Below, in pieces: positions 10,883 to 20,431 of a stretch of DNA of 64,000 nucleotides. Location of the stretch: contig NZ_CP079863.1 in NCBI RefSeq assembly GCF_025263485.1, positions 5,270,001 to 5,334,000 on the forward strand, written 5' to 3'. Source of the DNA: Mycobacterium sp. SMC-2. Its GTDB lineage: Bacteria; Actinomycetota; Actinomycetes; Mycobacteriales; Mycobacteriaceae. Position 1 is the first letter of the stretch; each line of letters begins with the position of its first letter. Below the pieces are notes generated by a model that saw nothing but the letters and a program-made list of their open reading frames with translations, was not told where the DNA came from and did not search any database. Both the position numbers and the translations under genes were made by a program.

Positions 10883-11749
10883 ATGGGAAACCTGGGGTGG
10901 CCATTCAGAGGAACCGAAGCGCTGGCAGCCGGCATTGTCACGCCGCACCAATTGCGAACCAACTTCGAGATGGTCCACCGCAATGTGTACATCCCCCGCG
11001 GCCAGAAGTTGACGCCCGTGACCCGGGCGGTGGCGGCCTGGCTGTGGTCGGGCCGGACCGCGACCGTGGCGGGCCTATCCGCGGCGGCGCTACATCGCAC
11101 GGCATGGATCGACGATTGGTTGCCGGCCGAGCTCAACCGGACCAGCCGCGATAAGGCGCGTGACATTGTTCTCCACAGCGACACTTTGGCCGACGACGAA
11201 ACGTGCGTCCGAGATGGAATTTGCCTTACCACGCCGGCTCGCACGGCGTTCGACTTAGGACGACGAAAAGGCCTGACCGCGGCGGTGATTCGGTTGGACG
11301 CGCTTATGCGTGCCACCGAGGTGAAGACGGCTGACGTCGAGCTGCTGGTCGAACGTCATCGCGGGGCGCGCGGTTTGGTGCAGTTGCGACGGGCGTTGCT
11401 CCTGGCCGACGCAGGCGCCGAATCGCCGTGGGAATCCAGAACTCGTCTTGTGCTTGTCGGCGGCGGCTTACCACGGCCACAGACCCAGATCGAAGTACTC
11501 AACGAGTGGGGCGCAGTGATTGCGCGCGTAGATATGGGCTGGGAAGACTGCAAGGTCGGTCTGGAATTCGACGGCGCGCAACACTGGACGGACCCCGTCC
11601 AGCGAACCCGAGACATCGATCGGCTGGCCGAACTCGAGGCGCTAGGGTGGACGGTTGTCCGGGTCAGCGCCGACGTGCTGCGGCACCGGCCCGACGTCGT
11701 GGTGGCACGCGCCCGAAGGGCACTGCTCGCCGCCGGCTACCGGCTTTGA
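10883..11749 (+). CDS. DUF559 / Vsr-like nuclease-fold protein with AbiEi-like N-terminus
   Basis: 288 residues. The N-terminal ~90 residues resemble the AbiEi-type antitoxin/HTH region (GIVTPHQLRTNF, VYIPRG, AAALHRTAWI). The C-terminal ~100 residues match the DUF559/very-short-patch-repair fold: ESRTRLVL, an aspartate in ARVDMGW, the GLEFDGAQHW core, RDIDRLAELEALGW, and VVRVSADVL. These fit a PD-(D/E)XK nuclease site (Glu near 178, Asp near 216, Glu/Asp in LEFDG). The family is abundant in mycobacteria without assigned function. Bracketed by 49-bp palindromic elements. Confidence 0.75.
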   Translation: MGNLGWPFRGTEALAAGIVTPHQLRTNFEMVHRNVYIPRGQKLTPVTRAVAAWLWSGRTATVAGLSAAALHRTAWIDDWLPAELNRTSRDKARDIVLHSDTLADDETCVRDGICLTTPARTAFDLGRRKGLTAAVIRLDALMRATEVKTADVELLVERHRGARGLVQLRRALLLADAGAESPWESRTRLVLVGGGLPRPQTQIEVLNEWGAVIARVDMGWEDCKVGLEFDGAQHWTDPVQRTRDIDRLAELEALGWTVVRVSADVLRHRPDVVVARARRALLAAGYRL

Positions 11750-11760
11750 TCGGCGCCGAA

Positions 11761-11809
11761 CGTCGACTTATCGTGGCAGATTCGGGCCATTCCGCCCGAC
11801 AAGTCGACG
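11761..11809. repeat. 49-bp palindromic element, copy B
   Basis: Arms CGTCGACTTAT and ACAAGTCGACG (one mismatch) enclose 27 bp, again preceded by GGCGCCGAA. It starts 12 bp after the DUF559 stop and carries the last codons and stop of the convergent GST-like gene. Confidence 0.85.
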
Positions 11810-12841
11810 CTCGCGGGCAAAGTTCGGCACGCTGCGCTGGGCGCCGTGCCCGTCGGGCACCCGCTCCCCCTCGACCGGTGGCCCCGGAGGAGTTCCGCCG
11901 CCGAAGGGCCTGCCGCCCAAGGCCTCCCGACCATGCGGCGACAGCCAGCCCGCGAGGTCCGGCCCCTTGGGCACGATGCCGGTGGGGTTGATGTCGGCGT
12001 GCACGATGTAGTAGTGCTGCTTGATCTGCACGAAGTCGACGGTGTCGCCGAACCCGGGTGTCTGGAACAGGTCACGCGCGTACGCCCACAACACTGGTAT
12101 CTCGCTCAATTTGCTTCGGTTGCACTTGAAGTGACCGTGGTAGACGGGGTCGAAGCGGGCCAGTGTGGTGAACAGCCGCACGTCGGCCTCAGTTATGGTG
12201 TCGCCCACCAGGTATCGCTGGTTGGCCAGGCGGTCGCTCACCCAGTCCAACGCGGCGAACAGCCGGTCGTAGGCCGCCTCGTAGGCCTGCTGTGAGCCGG
12301 CGAAGCCACAGCGGTACACACCGTTGTTGATCTCGGTGTAGACCCGCTTGTTCACCTCGTCGATCTCGGCGCGCAACCGCTCCGGGTACAGCTCCGGGGC
12401 ACCCTCGCGGTGGTGAGCGGTCCATTCCGTCGAGAAGTCCAGGGTCATCTGCGCGAAATCATTCGTCACCACAGCACCGGACGGGACATCGACGATCGCG
12501 GGAACCGTGATGCCTTTCGGATAGTCGGGATAGCGCTTGAAATAGGCATCTTGTAGCCGCGGGATCTTCAGCACGGGGTCGACGCCCCCGGGATCGAGAT
12601 CGAACGTCCAGCTGCGTTCGCCGTGGGTGGGCCCGCAAAACCCAATGGAGAGAACGCGTTCCAGGCCCAGCAACCGCCGCACGATGATGGCGCGGTTAGC
12701 CCACGGACATGCGCGGGCGACGATGAGCCGGTACCTGCCGGGCTCCACCGGGTAGCCGTCGCGCCCGTCGGCGGTGACGCGGGTGGTGATGTAGTTGGTG
12801 TCGCGGGTGAATTCACCCGTCCCGGCGACGTAGGTGGCCAT
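11768..12841 (-). CDS. Glutathionyl-hydroquinone-reductase-type GST (YqjG/ECM4 family)
   Basis: 357 residues. The N-terminal thioredoxin-like domain has the family's catalytic CPWA motif at Cys45 and a conserved GPTHGERSW segment. The C-terminal helical GST domain contains EINNGVYRCGFA, TEADVRLFTTLARFDPVYH and FKCNR. The family reduces S-glutathionyl-hydroquinones. Mycobacteria use mycothiol rather than glutathione, so the natural thiol here is uncertain. The last ~17 residues are encoded by palindromic element B, so the C-terminus looks borrowed from the repeat. Copy C lies 28 bp upstream of the start. Confidence 0.85.
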   Translation of the reverse strand: MATYVAGTGEFTRDTNYITTRVTADGRDGYPVEPGRYRLIVARACPWANRAIIVRRLLGLERVLSIGFCGPTHGERSWTFDLDPGGVDPVLKIPRLQDAYFKRYPDYPKGITVPAIVDVPSGAVVTNDFAQMTLDFSTEWTAHHREGAPELYPERLRAEIDEVNKRVYTEINNGVYRCGFAGSQQAYEAAYDRLFAALDWVSDRLANQRYLVGDTITEADVRLFTTLARFDPVYHGHFKCNRSKLSEIPVLWAYARDLFQTPGFGDTVDFVQIKQHYYIVHADINPTGIVPKGPDLAGWLSPHGREALGGRPFGGGTPPGPPVEGERVPDGHGAQRSVPNFARERRLVGRNGPNLPR

Positions 12842-12868
12842 GGCGACAATTCTGCCTCACGGCCCCAA

Positions 12869-12917
12869 CGTCGACTTGTTGGCGCCAAATCGCAGAATCT
12901 CGCTCAACAAGTCGACG
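12869..12917. repeat. 49-bp palindromic element, copy C
   Basis: Arms CGTCGACTTGTT and AACAAGTCGACG are perfect 12-bp inverted repeats around 25 bp. Outer-end to outer-end length is 49 bp, as in copies A and B. It lies between the GST-like start and the fadE10 stop. The inner bases differ from A and B. Confidence 0.88.
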
Positions 12918-12932
12918 CTCGGCGCCACGGGC

Positions 12933-14861
12933 TCAAGAACTCAGGAATCGCCGAGCCAGATTCGTCTCGGTTGATGCGCCCTGCTCCCAGTGGGCGATCC
13001 ACGGGCCGGTGCCCTCCGACTGGTCGATGATGCCGTCTTCGAGCCAGACGTAACGGCCTCGCACCACCTCCCGGGTCAGCCGGACATCCCAGCCGTCGGT
13101 ATTGGTCCACAACGCATCGAACAACGCCTCGACCCGCAAGGTGGCCTGCCGGCAAAACGTATCGGCCAACTCGTAGGCCTGTCGACCGGCCGCCGGGTCC
13201 GCGGCGCGCTGGGCCTCGGCCCGCACGCAGGCCGCGGACATCGCGAACAGCTCGGCGCCGATGTCGACGATGCGCCCGAGGAACCCCTGGCGCTGCTCCA
13301 ATTTGGCCTGCCAGCGCGCCATCCCGTAGAAGGTGTTGCGGGCCAGCTTGCGGCTGGAGCGCTCGACGAAACGCAGATGCGACGCCAGCGGTCCGAATTC
13401 GCTGTATGCCCTGGGTCGCTGGCCTTCTCCAAAAACGAGCTGGGGCAACCACTTTGCATAGAACCCGCTGGCGCCGACCGCCGCCGCGGCCTTCTGCCGC
13501 AAACCAGCGTCGGGCTTCGCGAGGTCACCGGCCGCGGACAGGTGGGCATCGACCGCCTCCCGGGCGATGAGCAGCCTCATGATCTCGCTGGATCCTTCGA
13601 AGATGCGGTTGATCCGCAAGTCCCGCAATACCTGTTCGACCGGCACCGCGCGTTCGCCGCGCGCGGCCAGCGACTCCGCCGTCTCATAGCCCCGGCCACC
13701 GCGGATCTGCATGACCTCGTCGGCAATGATGCACGCCATCTCGCTGGACCACAGCTTGGCCAACGCCGCCTCGATCCGGATGTCGTTGCGCCCTTCGTCG
13801 GCCATCTGGCCGGACAGCTCGAGCACCGCGTCGAGCGCGTAGTTGGTCGCCGCGATGAACGAGATCTTGCGGGCCACCGCTTCGTGCTCGGCCAGCGGCT
13901 TGCCCCATTGCACACGCTCCCTGGACCAGTCGCGCGCCACCTTCAAGCCCCACTTCGACGAACCCGCCGCGTTCGCGGGAATCGACAGCCGCCCGGCGTT
14001 AAGCGTGGTCAGCGCGATCTTCAAACCGTCGCCCTCGCGGCCGATCAGGTTTTCGCCGGGCACCCGAACGCGGTGCAGCCTGGTCACCCCGTTCTCGATG
14101 CCGCGCAACCCCATGAACTTGTTGCGCCGCTCCACGGTGATCCCGGGTGAGTCGGCCTCGACGACGAAAGCGCTGATGCCCCCACGGTGCCCATCACTGC
14201 GGGGCACCCGAGCCATGACGACCAGCAGTTCGGCGACCACGCCGTTGGTGGTCCACAACTTCACGCCGTCGAGCTCGTAGGCCGTCCCGTCTTCGACGGG
14301 TGTTGCCGTGGAGGCCAGCCGGGCCGGATCGGAGCCCACGTCCGGTTCGGTCAACAGAAACGCCGATATGGCGCCCGCGGCACACCGGGGCAAGAACTTC
14401 TTCTTCTGCTCCGGGGTGCCGGCGAGTTTGAGCGGCTCCGGCACCCCGATCGACTGATGGGCCGACAACAGCGCACCGAGGCTGGGATGAACGGAGGAAA
14501 CCATCATCAGCGCCCGGTTGTAGGCCACTTGCGACATGTTCAGGCCGCCGTATTCCGACGGAATTTTCATGCCGAAACAGCCCAGTTCGGCTAGACCCTT
14601 CACATACTCGTCGGGAATTTGCGCGTCGCGTTCGATGACGCTGCCATCAACGCCGTCAAGGAAGTCGCGCAATTTGTCCAGAAACGCGCGTGTGCGCGCC
14701 TCGTCGGCGTCGGACGGTTTGGGAAACGGGTGGATTAGCTCGAGCGGGAAACGACCGAGGAACAGTTCCTTCGCGAAGGATGGTTTGTCCCAACCGGTTT
14801 CGCGAGACTCCTCGGCCAGTGCCCTGGCTTGCTCCTCGGTGACGTGCGCTTGCTGTGCCAT
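12933..14861 (-). CDS. fadE10: Acyl-CoA dehydrogenase FadE10
   Basis: 642-residue FAD-dependent acyl-CoA dehydrogenase (Rv0873 about 650). Family signatures include LLTEPDVGSDPA (FAD/acyl-CoA binding), NGVTRLHRVRVPGENLIG, QWGKPLAEHEAVARKI and the C-terminal QIRGGRGYETAESL and NRIFEGSSEIMR. The extra ~230 C-terminal residues are typical of this larger subgroup. Start 14861 (MAQQAHVTEE) is set by a strong AAGGAGG nine bases upstream; the open frame extends 21 codons further without support. Predicted to form trans-2-enoyl-CoA in beta-oxidation; chain-length preference unknown. Confidence 0.92.
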   Translation of the reverse strand: MAQQAHVTEEQARALAEESRETGWDKPSFAKELFLGRFPLELIHPFPKPSDADEARTRAFLDKLRDFLDGVDGSVIERDAQIPDEYVKGLAELGCFGMKIPSEYGGLNMSQVAYNRALMMVSSVHPSLGALLSAHQSIGVPEPLKLAGTPEQKKKFLPRCAAGAISAFLLTEPDVGSDPARLASTATPVEDGTAYELDGVKLWTTNGVVAELLVVMARVPRSDGHRGGISAFVVEADSPGITVERRNKFMGLRGIENGVTRLHRVRVPGENLIGREGDGLKIALTTLNAGRLSIPANAAGSSKWGLKVARDWSRERVQWGKPLAEHEAVARKISFIAATNYALDAVLELSGQMADEGRNDIRIEAALAKLWSSEMACIIADEVMQIRGGRGYETAESLAARGERAVPVEQVLRDLRINRIFEGSSEIMRLLIAREAVDAHLSAAGDLAKPDAGLRQKAAAAVGASGFYAKWLPQLVFGEGQRPRAYSEFGPLASHLRFVERSSRKLARNTFYGMARWQAKLEQRQGFLGRIVDIGAELFAMSAACVRAEAQRAADPAAGRQAYELADTFCRQATLRVEALFDALWTNTDGWDVRLTREVVRGRYVWLEDGIIDQSEGTGPWIAHWEQGASTETNLARRFLSS

Positions 14862-14960
14862 CGCAGCCTCCTTGCTCGACGACTGTGGCGAGGTGGGAGT
14901 ACCCCGTGACCGGCACTTCCTCACCCCTTCCGCGCAGACGGCGCACGCCGTGGCGAGGAG

Positions 14961-15386
<426 letters not shown>

Positions 15387-15530
15387 TCACGGATCAATAG
15401 GATGGAAAACACAATAAGCGTCCCGCCTGCGCAGGACGCCGTTTGGTCCTTGATCCTACTCGGATGCTTGCCTGACGAGCACCCCTGTTTTTGCCCACTC
15501 GGTACGCTGGGCATCGACGGTGGAGGAGAT

Positions 15531-15935
15531 ATGCGCCTGATCCTGAACATCATCTGGCTCGTGTTCGGCGGCCTATGGATGGCCGTCGGATACCTCGTCG
15601 CGGCGCTCCTCAGCTTCGTGCTGATCGTCACCATCCCCTTTGGTTTCGCGTCGCTGCGCATCGCCTCCTACGCGTTGTGGCCGTTCGGCCGCACGATCGT
15701 CGACAAGCCGACCGCCGGGACGGCGGCCCTCATCGGAAACGTCATCTGGGTGCTGTTGTTCGGGATTTGGCTGGCGATCGGTCACTTGGCCAGTGCGCTG
15801 GCGATGGCGATCACCATCGTCGGCATTCCGCTGGCGCTGGCCAACCTCAAGCTGATCCCCGTGTCGTTGATGCCGCTGGGCAAGGAGATCGTGCCGGTCA
15901 GTTCACCGTCCCACTATTCGCCGGTGGGCGCATGA
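15531..15935 (+). CDS. YccF-domain inner-membrane protein (Rv0870c-like)
   Basis: 134 residues in two similar halves, each with the YccF pattern: NIIWLVFGGLWMAVGYL ... IPFGFASLRIASYALWPFG, then NVIWVLLFGIWLAIGHL ... GIPLALANLKLIPVSLMPLG, given here as fragments. About four membrane spans. ATG 15531 follows GGAGGAGAT; an upstream open frame from 15402 lacks support. Its stop overlaps the moaA2 start by ATGA, coupling it to cofactor biosynthesis genes. Function unknown. Confidence 0.85.
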   Translation: MRLILNIIWLVFGGLWMAVGYLVAALLSFVLIVTIPFGFASLRIASYALWPFGRTIVDKPTAGTAALIGNVIWVLLFGIWLAIGHLASALAMAITIVGIPLALANLKLIPVSLMPLGKEIVPVSSPSHYSPVGA

Positions 15936-17011
15936 CGCTGACCGCGCTGGGTGTGCCGACGGTGCCGGGCCGCACCGACGGCGCCGCCGCGCGGAACGCC
16001 CCGGGCACCGGCCCGTTGGTGGACACCTACGGGCGGGTCGCCACCGACCTGCGGGTCTCGCTGACCGACCGCTGCAACCTGCGGTGCACTTACTGCATGC
16101 CGGCCGAGGGGCTGGACTGGCTGCCCGGCGAGCAACTGCTGCGCCCCGACGAGCTGGCACGGCTGATGCACATCGCCGTCACCAGGTTGGGTATCACCAG
16201 CGTGCGCTTCACCGGTGGCGAGCCCCTGTTGGCGCGACACCTCGAAGAGGTGGTCGCGGCGGCGGCGGCCCTGCGGCCGCGCCCGGAGATCTCCCTGACC
16301 ACCAATGGCATCGGACTGGCGCGCCGCGCCGCGGCGCTCGCCCGGGCGGGCCTGGACCGGGTCAATGTGTCCATGGACAGCGTGGACCGTGACCACTTCG
16401 CGGCGATCACTCGCCGGGACCGGCTCGACGACGTGCTCGCCGGCTTGGCCGCCGCCCACGACGCGGGCCTGACACCGGTCAAGGTGAACGCCGTGCTCGA
16501 CCCCACCACCGGCCGCGAGGACGTCGTCGAGCTGCTGCGGTTCTGTCTTGAGCGCGGCCACCAATTGCGCGTCATCGAGCAGATGCCGCTGGATGCGGGG
16601 CACCAATGGCGCCGGGGCGTCGCGCTGAGCGCCGACGATGTGCTCGAGACGCTGCGCCCACACTTCCGGCTACGCCCGGACCCGGCGCCGCGCGGATCGG
16701 CGCCCGCCGAACTCTGGCTCGTCGACACGGGCCCGGGTACGCCGAGCGGGAAGTTCGGCGTCATCGCGTCGGTCTCGCACGCTTTCTGCTCGGCCTGTGA
16801 TCGCACCCGCCTGACCGCCGATGGCCAAGTCCGCAGCTGCTTGTTTTCCGCGGAGGAAACCGACTTGCGGACCCTGCTGCGTACCGGCGCGTCCGACGAC
16901 GCGATCGAGACCGCCTGGCGCGTCGCGATGTGGGGCAAGCCGGCGGGTCACGGCATCAACGACCCGAACTTCATCCAGCCCGACCGTCCGATGAGCGCGA
17001 TCGGTGGCTAG
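15932..17011 (+). CDS. moaA2: GTP 3',8-cyclase MoaA (MoaA2)
   Basis: 359-residue radical-SAM enzyme that starts molybdopterin synthesis by converting GTP to 3',8-cyclo-GTP. It has the N-terminal radical-SAM cluster CNLRCTYC (~residues 48-55), the SAM-binding FTGGEPLL, and the second 4Fe-4S cluster ligands CSACDRTRLTADGQVRSC near the C-terminus. It ends in Gly-Gly as MoaA enzymes require. Start 15932 overlaps the YccF stop. moaD2 follows 4 nt after the stop. Confidence 0.95.
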   Translation: MTLTALGVPTVPGRTDGAAARNAPGTGPLVDTYGRVATDLRVSLTDRCNLRCTYCMPAEGLDWLPGEQLLRPDELARLMHIAVTRLGITSVRFTGGEPLLARHLEEVVAAAAALRPRPEISLTTNGIGLARRAAALARAGLDRVNVSMDSVDRDHFAAITRRDRLDDVLAGLAAAHDAGLTPVKVNAVLDPTTGREDVVELLRFCLERGHQLRVIEQMPLDAGHQWRRGVALSADDVLETLRPHFRLRPDPAPRGSAPAELWLVDTGPGTPSGKFGVIASVSHAFCSACDRTRLTADGQVRSCLFSAEETDLRTLLRTGASDDAIETAWRVAMWGKPAGHGINDPNFIQPDRPMSAIGG

Positions 17012-17015
17012 CCCC

Positions 17016-17294
17016 ATGGGTCAAGCCTCCGTCCAGCAAGACGGGATTCAGGTGACGGTGCGCTATTTCGCGGCCGCACGGGCGGCGGCCGGAGCCGAGT
17101 CGGAGACGGTGGTGGTGCGGCCCGGGACCACGGTGGCCGATCTGGTCGAGCGCCTCGCCACGCGCGGCTCTCGACTCGCCACGGTGTTGAGCAGGTGCTC
17201 CTACCTCTGTGACGGGGTCGCGGTCCGCGACGAAACCGCACCGTTGCACGCCGGCAACACGATCGACGTTCTGCCGCCCTTCGCCGGCGGCTGA
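17016..17294 (+). CDS. moaD2: Molybdopterin synthase small subunit MoaD2
   Basis: 92-residue ubiquitin-fold sulfur carrier ending in PPFAGG. The C-terminal Gly-Gly is thiocarboxylated and donates sulfur to cyclic pyranopterin in complex with MoaE. ATG 17016 gives the same length as Rv0868c; GTG 17004 is in frame but overlaps moaA2. Partner subunit MoaE2 is encoded beyond rpfA on the other strand. Confidence 0.92.
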   Translation: MGQASVQQDGIQVTVRYFAAARAAAGAESETVVVRPGTTVADLVERLATRGSRLATVLSRCSYLCDGVAVRDETAPLHAGNTIDVLPPFAGG

Positions 17295-17297
17295 AAC

Positions 17298-17313
17298 TGT
17301 GAAATATGTCACG
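17298..17313. promoter_or_regulatory. Crp-type site TGTGA-N6-TCACG upstream of rpfA
   Basis: TGTGA AATATG TCACG matches the Crp consensus TGTGA-N6-TCACA at nine of ten arm positions. It begins four bases after the moaD2 stop. In M. tuberculosis the Crp homologue Rv3676 is known to control rpfA, so this placement is meaningful. It lies ~430 bp before the rpfA start because the long leader intervenes. Confidence 0.7.
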
Positions 17314-17510
17314 TAACGGAACGATAACGACGCAATCACGCTGCGATATCGGGTGCTATGACCTGGGTGAATGGCGCGTGTTCCTCGGCTTTTCGCAAGT
17401 GGACGAGAGGGAAACGCCGGGTTTCGCAGAACGTGACGGGACCAACATAAACCGCTACGTTTCTCCGAAGGCTCGCCAAGACAACCGAATTGGCGGACCT
17501 CCCCTCCCTA

Positions 17511-18595
<1,085 letters not shown>

Positions 18596-18614
18596 GGCCC
18601 GCCCGCCAGACTGC

Positions 18615-18653
18615 CCGGCACGCCTCGAACGTTCGCGCTTCGGGGCGTGCCGG
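18615..18653. terminator. Hairpin between convergent rpfA and moaE2
   Basis: CCGGCACGCC and GGCGTGCCGG form a perfect 10-bp stem around a 19-base loop that itself contains the palindrome CGAACGTTCG. It lies just after the rpfA stop and ~20 bp from the moaE2 stop, so it may serve both strands. There is no U-tract, as is common in mycobacteria. Confidence 0.6.
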
Positions 18654-18672
18654 CATTCCAATGGCTACCGCG

Positions 18673-19098
18673 TTACGCCGAGCCGACCCATTCTTCGGCT
18701 CCGTCGTCGAAGAACTGGTGCTTCCACACCGGTAGCCGGGCCTTGATGGTGTCGACCAGAAGCGCGCAGGTGGCGAACGCCGCCTGACGATGGTCCGCGG
18801 CCACCGCCGCCACCAGCGCCGCCTCCCCGATGTGCAGCACCCCGATCCGGTGGCTCGCCGCCACGGCGCGCACCCCGCTCGACTGCTCCGCGACCTCGGA
18901 GACCACTGCGGCCAACACCTGGTCGGCCGACGGATGCGCGGAGTACTCCAGCCGCACCACCCGTCGCCCGCCGTCGTGGTCGCGGATCATGCCGACGAAG
19001 CCGACGACGGCCCCGGCCGACTGATGCCCCACGAGTTCCTCGTGCTCGGCCAGGAAGATCGGGTGATCGGTCACGGCCGCGCGGACGACGACCGTCAT
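18673..19098 (-). CDS. moaE2: Molybdopterin synthase large subunit MoaE2
   Basis: 141 residues, the same length as Rv0866. Family features include [43 protein letters not shown] and the catalytic-region [16 protein letters not shown] with active-site lysines. It forms the heterotetramer with MoaD that inserts the dithiolene sulfurs. Start 19098 (MTVVVRAAV) overlaps the mog stop by four bases; the open frame runs further upstream inside mog without support. Confidence 0.93.
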   Translation of the reverse strand: MTVVVRAAVTDHPIFLAEHEELVGHQSAGAVVGFVGMIRDHDGGRRVVRLEYSAHPSADQVLAAVVSEVAEQSSGVRAVAASHRIGVLHIGEAALVAAVAADHRQAAFATCALLVDTIKARLPVWKHQFFDDGAEEWVGSA

Positions 19099-19577
19099 CG
19101 CTGGTGATCTCCACCGGCGAGCTGATCGAGCGCGTGGTCGAGCACATCGGCGAGCACGCCCAAGCCGTCGCGCACCCCGCCGGGCGAACCCGGCAGGTTG
19201 ACGATCAGGGTCCGTCCAGCCACGCCACACACGCCGCGGGACAACACCGACGTCGGCACCTTCGGCAAGCCCGACCGGCGGATGGCGTCGGCCAGCCCCG
19301 GGATCATGGAATCGAGCACCGCGACGGTCTGGTCGGGCGTGGTGTCGCTGGGCGAGATGCCGGTGCCGCCCGAGGTGATGATGACGTCGACGCCCTCGTC
19401 GATCGCCTTGCGCAAGGCCTCGCCGACCGGCTCACCGTCGGCGACCACCTGCGGCTCGGTGAACGAAAACCCCCGCTGTCCAAGCCATTCGGCGATGATC
19501 GGCCCGCATCGGTCGTCGTACACTCCGGTCGACGCACGGGTCGAGGCGATGATGATACGGGCGGATCGGGCGCTCAT
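19095..19577 (-). CDS. mog: Molybdopterin adenylyltransferase Mog/MoaB-type
   Basis: 160 residues, equal to Rv0865. The substrate-binding [15 protein letters not shown] motif and [23 protein letters not shown], shown in parts, mark the MoCF fold that adenylylates molybdopterin before molybdenum insertion. ATG 19577 overlaps the moaC2 stop (ATGA at 19574-19577), which supports it over 19589. It is the middle gene of moaC2-mog-moaE2. Confidence 0.93.
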   Translation of the reverse strand: MSARSARIIIASTRASTGVYDDRCGPIIAEWLGQRGFSFTEPQVVADGEPVGEALRKAIDEGVDVIITSGGTGISPSDTTPDQTVAVLDSMIPGLADAIRRSGLPKVPTSVLSRGVCGVAGRTLIVNLPGSPGGVRDGLGVLADVLDHALDQLAGGDHQR

Positions 19578-20104
19578 CGCCGCACCCACGTTCCGGTTTT
19601 CCCGCCTTCCTTGCGCAGCACCCGAATTTCATCGAGCCGCGCGGCGGGGTCCACCGCTTTGATCATGTCGTAGAGCGTCAGACCGGCCACACTGACGGCG
19701 GTCAGCGCCTCCATCTCCACACCCGTTCGGTCGGTGCTGCGCACCGTCGCGATGATCTCGATGTCGGCGGGCCCCACGGTGAAATCCACGTCGACACCGG
19801 TGAGCGCCAACTGATGGCAGAGCGGGATCAGGTCACTGGTGCGCTTCGCCGCCAGAATCCCCGCCACCCGGGCGGTAGCCAGCGCGTCGCCCTTGGGCAG
19901 GCCCCCGGCCGAGATGAGCTCCACGACGTGCGGCGACGTATGCAAGGTACCCGCGGCGACGGCGGTGCGCTTGGTGGCTCCCTTGCCGCTGACGTCGACC
20001 ATGTGCGCTGCCCCACGGTCGTCCACATGTGACAAGGCACCCGAGGGGGGTTCCCCCGCTGTCCAGGTCGCCGGGGGCTTGGCGGCCTCGGAGGCCTTAG
20101 CCAT
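19574..20104 (-). CDS. moaC2: Cyclic pyranopterin monophosphate synthase MoaC2
   Basis: 176 residues. Acts with MoaA to form cyclic pyranopterin monophosphate. MoaC signatures include MVDVSGKGATKRTAVA, ISAGGLPKGDALATARVAGI, LIPLCHQLALTGVDV and GVEMEALTAVSVAGLTLYDM, each conserved around the active site. The first ~20 residues (MAKASEAAKPPATW) are a variable extension. First gene of the overlapping moaC2-mog-moaE2 set, with a small hypothetical gene just upstream. Confidence 0.95.
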   Translation of the reverse strand: MAKASEAAKPPATWTAGEPPSGALSHVDDRGAAHMVDVSGKGATKRTAVAAGTLHTSPHVVELISAGGLPKGDALATARVAGILAAKRTSDLIPLCHQLALTGVDVDFTVGPADIEIIATVRSTDRTGVEMEALTAVSVAGLTLYDMIKAVDPAARLDEIRVLRKEGGKTGTWVRR

Positions 20105-20112
20105 CCTGGCGC

Positions 20113-20322
20113 CTACCTGTTAACGACGGTGACCGGATGCAGGTAGGGCAGGTCAGTGGAGGGCAGCGGGAACACCAGCTCGCCGAAGGGCGACAATGCG
20201 CCCGTCCGGTCGGTCGCGAGTTCGCTCACCGCGTGGTCGTCGGCGTCCGTCGTCGGCCACCCGTTGTCGACATACCTGGTTTTGCGGGCTTTGCCCTCAG
20301 CAGTGTCAGCCACGCCGTCCAT
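20113..20322 (-). CDS. Small conserved hypothetical protein (Rv0863 position)
   Basis: 69 residues from ATG 20322, ending eight bases before moaC2 on the same strand. It is polar, then ends in a hydrophobic-aromatic run ([19 protein letters not shown]). Its position between moaC2 and the divergent helicase-associated gene matches Rv0863 (about 93 residues). A much longer open frame continues upstream but is antisense to the Rv0862c-like gene. Function unknown. Confidence 0.6.
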   Translation of the reverse strand: MDGVADTAEGKARKTRYVDNGWPTTDADDHAVSELATDRTGALSPFGELVFPLPSTDLPYLHPVTVVNR

Positions 20323-20431
20323 TCTGACAGGTCGCTCTCGCGCCCGTCGTGCAAGACCGTCAGTTCGCCGGACGAGCCTCCGGCATCCGTTGCCCGCTTG
20401 GAACCCGCCGGCTGCTTTACGCTGGTCAGCA

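Noticed and set aside
10883..11749. Complete AbiE-type toxin-antitoxin pair
   Set aside because: The AbiEi-like N-terminus is fused to a nuclease-like domain and no AbiEii nucleotidyltransferase toxin gene lies next to it.
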